Source: Tangfeifania sp.
Lineage (GTDB): Bacteria > Bacteroidota > Bacteroidia > Bacteroidales > Prolixibacteraceae
Direction: 5' to 3'
Assembly: GCA_018400515.1 (NCBI GenBank)
Contig: JAGYMR010000162.1
Location: forward strand, 1-6,327
DNA length: 6,327 bases
The translations under genes and the position numbers were made by a program. Positions 1 to 6,022 of the stretch are shown in pieces. The first letter of the stretch is position 1. Every line of letters begins with the position of its first letter. Below the pieces are notes generated by a model. The model saw only the letters and a list, made by a program, of their open reading frames with translations. It ran no database searches and was not told where the DNA came from.

Positions 1-554
1 GTTTAAGCGGAAAGGAGCTTGTTAAAAAAAAGGTCCGGAAATGGGTCTGCATGGGCGGGAATTTTAAGGGATTTCCTCCCGTTGATGAGCTGGATAAGGT
101 CAATCCCAATTTTCAGGTTGATCCCGATGCTTCTCATTACGCGGTTAACCACTGGCCTGTAGATTTGGTCTTTGCCGGCAGGGAGGTCGGTTCTGTTCCG
201 AGCGGAGTGCGGGCAGGTGAGGTTTTGACACAAACGCCGCCGGACAATCCTGTGCGAAGGACTTATGAACTTTTTTTTGGCGGAAAAGCAAAGGACCGCC
301 ATGTGGCGGACCTGGTTACCGTCCTTTATGCCGTAAGGGGGGAGCGTGATTACTGGGATATTCAGACGGAAGGGTATATGGATCTGCAGCCTGATATGAA
401 GTTTAAATGGGAACTGGATAAAAGTGATAAGGATCATGGGTACCTGTTGAAGAAGAAGGTAAACGGTGAATACAATGACCCTTATATTGAATCGGTCCTT
501 GACAGCCTGTTGATTCAGGAACCCGGATACAGTGCCCCCGGGAACCCGGATTAA
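1..554 (+). CDS. Nucleoside hydrolase-like protein (IUNH family), 5'-truncated by window edge
   Basis: This is the C-terminal part of a protein in the inosine/uridine-preferring nucleoside hydrolase fold family, whose classical members hydrolyse the N-glycosidic bond of ribonucleosides with a bound Ca2+. The frame is open from base 3, so the ATG at 51 is not the start: upstream codons read KKKVRKWVC and run into MGGNFKGFP, the family's conserved 'K-V-x-x-hydrophobic-MGG' strand. Next come NFQVDPDAS (family form: E-F-N-x-x-x-DP-x-A-A), the WPVDLVFAGREVG strand, a P-x-NPV-x-x-Y motif and DLVTVLYAVRG, whose Asp aligns with the late Ca2+-binding Asp. By manual alignment to the Crithidia enzyme, the sugar-contacting Asn160 and Glu166 appear to be Asp and Asn here, while Asn168 is kept, so true nucleosides may not be the substrate. 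The N-terminal D-x-D-x-x-x-D-D metal site and any signal peptide lie outside the window. The family call is solid; the substrate is unknown. Confidence 0.85.
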   Translation, partial: LSGKELVKKKVRKWVCMGGNFKGFPPVDELDKVNPNFQVDPDASHYAVNHWPVDLVFAGREVGSVPSGVRAGEVLTQTPPDNPVRRTYELFFGGKAKDRHVADLVTVLYAVRGERDYWDIQTEGYMDLQPDMKFKWELDKSDKDHGYLLKKKVNGEYNDPYIESVLDSLLIQEPGYSAPGNPD

Positions 555-733
555 GCGGACGATTTTCCCTTTTTGGGCGTTTACAGGCCATCGTCGAACG
601 GGTGGAGCGGTATCCTGAAAAATAGAGATAAATACAGATGAAACGAGCATGTAAAATATTTTCACCCAAATGAATGATAAAAAAACATGGGAGTTTAATC
701 CGACACCTATGAAAAATTAACAATTTTAATAGT
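555..733. other. A/T-rich intergenic spacer, possible leader of the GH127-like gene
   Basis: This 179-base spacer follows the nucleoside hydrolase-like gene. Its second half is clearly A/T-rich and ends in ATTAACAATTTTAATAGT directly before the next ATG, a leader typical of Bacteroidota genes without a Shine-Dalgarno site. I see no convincing Bacteroidota promoter (TTTG then TAnnTTTG at proper spacing). I also see no stem-loop with a T-tract: CCC-TTTTT-GGG near 570-580 has only a 3-bp stem. A promoter for the downstream gene could lie here, but cannot be pinpointed by eye. Confidence 0.4.
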
Positions 734-2647
734 ATGAAACCGAAAAAGAACAGACGAAACCCTCTCCCGCAAACCGGGGTTTTTAAAAAAGTATTGCTGA
801 TTTTGCTACTTCCGTTGATTTCCTTTTCGTGCAAGAAGCCCGAAAATGTGACGGTGGAGGATGTATTTGATCCTTTACCCCCGCAGGCTGTCCGCCTCGA
901 CGGATACCTGGAGGAGTACATCCGGCTTTCCATCAATAACTGGAATAAGGGAGTGGTGCCTTATGCTGCTTTTGTGGATAAATTCCGCAATGGCAGGGAT
1001 TTCTTTGCCCAGGGGGAGATGTGGGGAAAAGCTGTCCGCTCCGGATGCATGTTTTACCGCTATACCGGGGATTCGGTCCTTAAGCAGATGTTAACCGCCA
1101 CCGTGGAGGATCTGCTTTCCACCCAGCGGGAGAACGGAAGCATCAGTTGTTCCGAAATAGCGGATCAACCCGACGGTCCCGGCGGTGATATGTGGGAACG
1201 GAAATACGTGCTCCTCGGACTGGACCAGTATTACCGTCATGTGGAACAGGATCCGCGGGTCCTGGAAGCCATGATTAAACATGCCGACTGCATTATTGCC
1301 CAGACTGGTCCTCTGCCCAAGGTTCGCATTGTGGATCAGGGATGGAGTCCGAACCACATCGAATCCAGTACGGTCCTTGAACCGGTGATGCGTTTGTATA
1401 AACGCACCGGCTACCAGCGCTATCTTGATTTTGCCCGGTATATCGTGGAAGACGAGGGAGGTGCCAAAGGTTATAATATCATTGAATCGGCTTTCCAGGA
1501 TAAAGATCCGAAAGACATCGGGGGGGTCTATCCCAAAGCTTATGAGATGATGTCCCTTTTTGAAGGACTCATCGAGTACTACCGTGTAACCGGCGAGGAG
1601 CACTGGAAGCAGGCTTTTATGAATCTTTTCCATAAGATTATCGAAAAAGAGATCACCATTATTGGTAACGGGGGAGGTGACCAGCCCTACCATCCGCGGG
1701 TGTACGGAGAGGCCTGGGACAATACCGCCCTGGAACAGACCAATCCCGAGATCAACCGAATGATGGAAACCTGTGTCGGAGTCACCTGGCTCAAATTGTG
1801 CAGCCAGGTATTAAGGCTGACCGGTGACCCGCTGGCCATGGATATGATCGAGAAGTATGCCTATAATGGCCTGATTGGTGCCATGAAACCGGAAGGGGAT
1901 GGGTTCAGCTATGTGAACCTCCTGAATGGCGTAAAAACAAATATCAAAGGCTGGGGAGGAATGATCGATGACGTTCATGTGACCTGCTGCAATTTAAACG
2001 GGCCCATGGGACTGGCTTATCTTCCCTATGTTGCGGTGATGCAATCGGGAGCCGGACCGGTGGTAAACCTATACAATGAAGGGGTTTCGGAGGCCCGGAC
2101 GGGCCAGGGAAATCCGGTTACCCTGGAGGTAACGACCGATTTTCCCTTTTCAGGAATTGTCCGGGTTAATGTTCAGCCGGAGAAACCGGAATCTTTCTCC
2201 GTCAAGGTACGCATCCCCCGGTGGAGCCGCTCCACCCGCCTGGAGGTCAACGGAACCGAAATTCCTGTGGAACCGGGAACGTATGCCGATATCTCCCGGG
2301 AATGGAAAACCGGCGACCGGATTGAACTGCAGCTCGATATGCGCTGCCGCCTGCTGGATGCGCCCAAAGGAAGCAATCCTGCCGGCCATCACTTTAAGGC
2401 ATTGGTCCGGGGACCTGTAGTCCTCGCCCGCGACGAGAACCTGGATCCGCATTACAATGAAGCTGTTACCGTCCTTTCTGAAAGAGGGTATGTGGATATC
2501 GTTTCCGAAACGCCCCAAATCCCGGGAACTAAAATGCAATACCGCATTCCCGTCGAGGATGGTTTCATTCAAATGGTCGATTATGCCTCGGTCGATAACT
2601 GGGACGGGTCACATATTTGTACCTGGCTTCCGGAGAAAGGGGACTGA
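734..2647 (+). CDS. DUF1680/GH127-type beta-L-arabinofuranosidase-like lipoprotein
   Basis: This 637-residue protein is probably an exo-glycosidase anchored by lipid in the envelope. The N-terminus is basic (KPKKNRR), then hydrophobic (about 19-31), then has a lipobox-like ISFSC with the lipidated Cys at 33. An (alpha/alpha)6-barrel-like region follows (about 55-430), then beta-sandwich-like segments (about 445-570, including VRIPRWS and LVRGPVVLARD). In the GH127 enzyme HypBA1, catalysis uses a Zn-bound Cys nucleophile (Cys417) and Glu322, with zinc held by Glu338, Cys340, Cys417 and Cys418. All have counterparts here: Glu326 (GEAW), Glu345 and Cys347 (METC), Cys418 and Cys419 (HVTCCN). Family members cleave beta-L-arabinofuranosides, and one GH127 enzyme (BT1003) removes aceric acid from rhamnogalacturonan II, so the fold does not fix the substrate. 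Length is normal for the family. The ATG at 734 is chosen because it gives a compact lipoprotein signal. Family is confident; exact sugar is not. Confidence 0.88.
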   Translation: MKPKKNRRNPLPQTGVFKKVLLILLLPLISFSCKKPENVTVEDVFDPLPPQAVRLDGYLEEYIRLSINNWNKGVVPYAAFVDKFRNGRDFFAQGEMWGKAVRSGCMFYRYTGDSVLKQMLTATVEDLLSTQRENGSISCSEIADQPDGPGGDMWERKYVLLGLDQYYRHVEQDPRVLEAMIKHADCIIAQTGPLPKVRIVDQGWSPNHIESSTVLEPVMRLYKRTGYQRYLDFARYIVEDEGGAKGYNIIESAFQDKDPKDIGGVYPKAYEMMSLFEGLIEYYRVTGEEHWKQAFMNLFHKIIEKEITIIGNGGGDQPYHPRVYGEAWDNTALEQTNPEINRMMETCVGVTWLKLCSQVLRLTGDPLAMDMIEKYAYNGLIGAMKPEGDGFSYVNLLNGVKTNIKGWGGMIDDVHVTCCNLNGPMGLAYLPYVAVMQSGAGPVVNLYNEGVSEARTGQGNPVTLEVTTDFPFSGIVRVNVQPEKPESFSVKVRIPRWSRSTRLEVNGTEIPVEPGTYADISREWKTGDRIELQLDMRCRLLDAPKGSNPAGHHFKALVRGPVVLARDENLDPHYNEAVTVLSERGYVDIVSETPQIPGTKMQYRIPVEDGFIQMVDYASVDNWDGSHICTWLPEKGD

Positions 2648-2701
2648 GCCCTCTTGAAAAAGGGAGAATGAAAAAATGATTGTCAAATCAAACGGACCTC
2701 A

Positions 2702-2723
2702 TCCGTATAGTATAATTTACGGA
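2702..2723 (+). promoter_or_regulatory. Candidate operator/promoter: 6-bp dyad flanking TATAAT
   Basis: The gap before the DUF5722 gene contains a perfect 6-bp inverted repeat, TCCGTA (2702-2707) and TACGGA (2718-2723), separated by 10 bases that include TATAAT at 2711-2716. A TTGTCA lies upstream at 2680-2685, but the 25-base gap to TATAAT is too long for a standard sigma-70 promoter, and Bacteroidota primary promoters use a different -7 element (TAnnTTTG). If transcription did begin just after this element, the start at 2729 would have almost no leader, which would favour the start at 2780. Chance occurrence is quite possible. Confidence 0.25.
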
Positions 2724-2779
2724 AGACGATGAAAGCGCGGAGGGTGCTGTTTTATGCTTGTAAAATTGAAAGGGTTGAT

Positions 2780-5011
2780 ATGATGAGAATTGGAGGAGGA
2801 GAAGATAAGTTTATTCTGGTGAGGGTGCACCGTTGGTACGCACAGGAATTGAAACGCTGGTCGCTGAAATCCGGCAGGTTACTCCTTCTTTTGCTGGCCT
2901 TGATGACAACACTTCATTCGTGTAAAAAAGATACGGAGCTTCCGCCGGATACTGTGGAGGTGGAGCAGGGAAAAGATTATCTGACCATCGACATGGACCG
3001 GCTGAACCAACTGGAGGTTACACGTGAAGGGACCTACCACTACGTCATTCAAACCACGGGCCAGGATCCCTATTTATATCTGGAGGGGCTGGATGATCCG
3101 AATTCCGCCGACTCGGTGGTGTTAACCTTTGAATACCAGTGTTCTGAAAGGATCAGTGATCTGCAGGTTTTTTTCGGTCCTCCGGTCTCTGAAGCGCAAT
3201 CGGTGCGTGCCGGAGAGATCCCTTCAGCCAATTTATGGAGCACCTGGTCGGTTGTTCTTGCCGGCAGCATCGAAGAATTTGAATGGGGGAGTCCCGGCGA
3301 CTTCCTGCGCCTCGATTTTGGAAACCAGGCCGGGATCACTTTGCAGGTACGGAATATTTACCTGCGGGGATTGACCGGGGCTGAGGAGGAGGAGATCCGG
3401 AGGCAGGAGGAGATTATTGAAAACGATTTGTTACTGAAGTCCCACCTTGAATCCTATCTGGCTTCGGATTATGAAGCAGCTGTCACTGAAGTCAATGCCG
3501 GTGAATCGACGGTCACCATAAATGGGCACTTGCCGGGCGAAGGAGAATACTATCTTTGTGAGATACCGCCCTCCCTGCATTACACCGAGGTGGATACTTT
3601 CCCCTATAAACATTCCCTCACCAATCCGGAGTTTACACTCCGGGTGGATCGTTTTACCGAGCGTGACGGACGGGTGTACGACCGGTTATTGTCGAAGTGG
3701 GGCATTGTTAAAACCGGCAGTGAAGGGGATGAAATTGTTTCACATGCCCGGCATCCGGACCATATCGTTGCCGGGCGGAGCCTGACAAAAGAGGAGCCTT
3801 CAGGAAAAAAGGGACTGGGGGGCTTTTTTGACAACCAGTTCACCCAGGATCTGGATGATCTGCAGATCTCAAGTATTACGGTGAATGTTACCCTGACCGG
3901 TTATATGCACCTGCAGCCGGTAGCCAATTCCATTCCCCACACGTATGGCGGGAAGACTTACTACTTTGACCGGAACAGGGTGGAAGCGCTGGACCGGACC
4001 CTGAGGGAAGCGCAAAAAAGGGATATTGTAGTGGCCGCCATTCTTTTGGTTTCGAATGCGGCTGAATCAGCAGACCCCCAGGTGGGAGCACTTCTGGAGC
4101 ATCCGCACTATACTTCGCAGGGAATATATACCATGCCCAACCTGACCCGCCCTGAGAGTGTGCATTGCTATGCCGCGGGACTCGATTTTCTGGCCAGTCG
4201 CTATTGCCGGAATGACAGCCCCTATGGGCGCATACACCACTGGATCATGCACAATGAGGTGGATGCTGGCCTGACCTGGACCAATATGGGCGAAAAACCC
4301 ATGATGGTTTATCTGGATAGCTATTACAAATCGATGCGGATGTGTTATAACATTGTCCGTACCTATGATGAGCACAGCCAGATTTTTGGATCTTTTACCC
4401 ACTCCTGGGCCTCTTCCGTTGGTCCCGGCTTCTTCTCTTCGAAGGAGATGCTGGAGACGCTGCTCGATTTTTCCGCCGCCGAAGGGGATTTTCATTGGGC
4501 CGTGGCCTATCACTCCTACCCCGAAGATCTGAACGATCCGCGAACCTGGGAGGATACCAATGCCCGCTTTTTCATGGATAGTCCCCTCGTCACCTTTAAA
4601 AATCTGGAAGTGCTGGATGCCTGGATCAAACAACCAGAAACTTTTTATCAGGGCGAAATGAAACGAACCGTCTGGCTCTCTGAGAACGGAACCAACTCGA
4701 GGACTTATAGCGAACAGGACCTGCAGGAACAGGCGGCCGGCCTGGCTTATGCCTGGAAAAAACTGAAGATGCTGGATGGAATCGAAGCGATGCAATGGCA
4801 CAACTGGATCGATAACCGCCATGAATTCGGACTGCGCATCGGGTTGCGCCGCTTCCCGGATGATGAAACCGATCCGGCAGGACGGAAACCGGTCTGGTAT
4901 GTCTATGAAGCTGCGGGAACCGCTGAGGAGGATGCTGTTTTTGACCCCTATAAACAGATTATCGGGATTGATGACTGGAGCGAAATATTAAACCGTGCTG
5001 TTGTACCTTAA
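2780..5011 (+). CDS. DUF5722 family lipoprotein, putative clan GH-A-like glycoside hydrolase with N-terminal beta-sandwich domain
   Basis: With this start the product is 743 residues. A long basic n-region leads to a Leu-rich segment (34-44) and TLHSC, giving a lipidated Cys at 48 followed by KKDTE, which suggests an envelope or surface lipoprotein. Residues about 55-198 look beta-rich (LQVFFGPP, GDFLRLDFG, LQVRNIYLRG) and may bind carbohydrate. A charged Glu/Arg linker (about 201-218) precedes the DUF5722 region (about 220-735). Its later part reads as a TIM barrel: GKTYYFDRNRVEALD, then HWIMHNEVD with Asn492-Glu493, AYHSYP, and WLSENGTNS with Glu635. An Asn-Glu pair plus a later Glu is the acid/base-nucleophile layout of clan GH-A retaining glycosidases. 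DUF5722 has no function or substrate that I can cite. Start is uncertain: the ATG at 2780 has GAAAGG six bases upstream; an in-frame ATG at 2729 adds 17 residues; GTG at 2819 gives a shorter signal. The next gene begins about 22 bases after the stop. Confidence 0.85.
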   Translation: MMRIGGGEDKFILVRVHRWYAQELKRWSLKSGRLLLLLLALMTTLHSCKKDTELPPDTVEVEQGKDYLTIDMDRLNQLEVTREGTYHYVIQTTGQDPYLYLEGLDDPNSADSVVLTFEYQCSERISDLQVFFGPPVSEAQSVRAGEIPSANLWSTWSVVLAGSIEEFEWGSPGDFLRLDFGNQAGITLQVRNIYLRGLTGAEEEEIRRQEEIIENDLLLKSHLESYLASDYEAAVTEVNAGESTVTINGHLPGEGEYYLCEIPPSLHYTEVDTFPYKHSLTNPEFTLRVDRFTERDGRVYDRLLSKWGIVKTGSEGDEIVSHARHPDHIVAGRSLTKEEPSGKKGLGGFFDNQFTQDLDDLQISSITVNVTLTGYMHLQPVANSIPHTYGGKTYYFDRNRVEALDRTLREAQKRDIVVAAILLVSNAAESADPQVGALLEHPHYTSQGIYTMPNLTRPESVHCYAAGLDFLASRYCRNDSPYGRIHHWIMHNEVDAGLTWTNMGEKPMMVYLDSYYKSMRMCYNIVRTYDEHSQIFGSFTHSWASSVGPGFFSSKEMLETLLDFSAAEGDFHWAVAYHSYPEDLNDPRTWEDTNARFFMDSPLVTFKNLEVLDAWIKQPETFYQGEMKRTVWLSENGTNSRTYSEQDLQEQAAGLAYAWKKLKMLDGIEAMQWHNWIDNRHEFGLRIGLRRFPDDETDPAGRKPVWYVYEAAGTAEEDAVFDPYKQIIGIDDWSEILNRAVVP

Positions 5012-5033
5012 CTTTTTCAGGATGATCCGAACA

Positions 5034-5999
5034 ATGAAAAGAAAATCAAAAATTATACTTGATTACCGCATGGAAACGAGCAGACAAAACGGTTCTGAAG
5101 GATTAAAAAAAACAGGAAAAAACCTCCTGAAGGGAAGATTTATTTTATTTTTAATTCTAGTCCTGGGGACTTTTTCAGTCACGTCAAAACCGAAAGGCAA
5201 TTTTGTTCTTTGGCAACTGCCTTCGCAAATCAATACCATTGGAAACGCCTATGTTTTTAAAATGGATGATGGAACAGTAGCGGTGATGGATGGCGGGGTG
5301 AAGGAAGAAACACCCTATCTGCGGGGTTTTCTGGCTGCTTTAGGAAACCAGGTCGATATTTGGTTTGTAAGCCATCCGCATCCGGATCATATCGGTGCAC
5401 TGAATGAGATCTTAAAAGCTCCGGAAGGAATTACAATTAAAAAAATTTGTCATTCCCGATTCTCGCCGGGCTTTCTGGAGGAAGAGCCGAACAACGAAGA
5501 TGCAGCCGCTGAATTTTATCAGAATCTGCAGCAGTCGGATATTCCTGTCGAAGATATGGACAAACCCGGAAAAATATTCCGGCTGGACCGGACGAAATTT
5601 AAAATTTTAGCGGTGAAAAATGAGCATATTAAGGCCAATCCTTACAATAATTCCAGCATGGTCATCCGGGTTTGGGATGCCAAAAAATCGGTTGTTTTCC
5701 TGGGAGACTGTGGCAGGGAGTGCGGGGATCTTTTGTTGAAAGGCCCCTTTCGGAAGGATTTGGATTGCGATTATTTGCAAATGGCTCACCATGGACAGAA
5801 TGGGGTCCGTAAAGATTTTTACAGGACCGTTAAATTTAATGCTTGTTTGTGGCCTTCACCCTCCTGGGTATATAATAATGATACAGGAAAAGGTTATAAT
5901 ACCCATACGTTTGAAACGGTGGAGATCAGAAATCTGGTCGATTCACTCGGAATAAAAGAGCATTATGTGAGTTGTCTCGGATTGTACAGAATTGAATAA
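5034..5999 (+). CDS. Exported metallo-beta-lactamase-fold hydrolase (ComEC/Rec2-like MBL domain)
   Basis: This 321-residue protein is a predicted metal-dependent hydrolase. A basic n-region of about 33 residues precedes a hydrophobic stretch (RFILFLILVLGTFSV, about 35-49). There is no lipobox Cys, so it is either cleaved by signal peptidase I or held by an uncleaved anchor. The MBL domain starts at about residue 57 with VLWQLPSQINTIGNAYVF and AVMDGG. Metal ligands are H-P-H-P-D-H (His114, His116, Asp118, His119), the Asp of GDCG (Asp225) and the AHHG histidines (252-253). NNSSMVIRV before GDCG is typical of the MBL domains related to the ComEC C-terminus, but the membrane competence domain is absent, so this is a stand-alone enzyme. 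Substrate is unknown; MBL enzymes cleave esters, phosphodiesters, lactones and sulfate esters. The ATG at 5034 is chosen for its MKRKSK start; alternatives are GTG 4995 (overlapping the previous stop), ATG 5022 and ATG 5070. Tight spacing on both sides suggests an operon. Confidence 0.85.
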   Translation: MKRKSKIILDYRMETSRQNGSEGLKKTGKNLLKGRFILFLILVLGTFSVTSKPKGNFVLWQLPSQINTIGNAYVFKMDDGTVAVMDGGVKEETPYLRGFLAALGNQVDIWFVSHPHPDHIGALNEILKAPEGITIKKICHSRFSPGFLEEEPNNEDAAAEFYQNLQQSDIPVEDMDKPGKIFRLDRTKFKILAVKNEHIKANPYNNSSMVIRVWDAKKSVVFLGDCGRECGDLLLKGPFRKDLDCDYLQMAHHGQNGVRKDFYRTVKFNACLWPSPSWVYNNDTGKGYNTHTFETVEIRNLVDSLGIKEHYVSCLGLYRIE

Positions 6000-6022
6000 C
6001 AGTAACCAATAAATAAATTATC

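Noticed and set aside
51..53. ATG at 51 as start of the first gene
   Set aside because: The frame is open upstream to base 3, and those codons encode conserved family sequence leading into MGG. The gene therefore begins before the window.
3..665. Reverse-strand open frame of 220 codons across the nucleoside hydrolase-like gene
   Set aside because: The + strand carries clear IUNH motifs (MGG, NF-x-x-DP, NPV, AVRG). The reverse product has no recognisable features and runs on through the spacer by chance.
670..720. Sixteen-codon reading frame (MNDKKTWEF...) ahead of the GH127-type gene
   Set aside because: It is too short to support, has no ribosome site or recognisable motif, and tiny frames like this are expected by chance in A/T-rich spacers.
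1091..1693. Reverse-strand open frame of 200 codons
   Set aside because: It is entirely opposite the GH127-type gene in its conserved barrel region and has no motif of its own.
2649..2664. CCCTCTTGAAAAAGGG hairpin after the GH127-type stop codon as a terminator
   Set aside because: The stem has an internal mismatch, the loop would be only two bases, and no T-tract follows, so it is not a credible terminator.
3378..3425. Glu/Arg-rich GAGGAGGAG repeats as a tandem repeat element
   Set aside because: They encode the charged linker (EEEEIRRQEEIIE) between the domains of the DUF5722 protein. The repetition is explained by Glu codons and is short and irregular.
4067..4822. Reverse-strand open frame of 251 codons
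   Set aside because: It lies wholly opposite the DUF5722 coding sequence, whose motifs run straight through it. The translation shows no recognisable family, so it is an antisense shadow.
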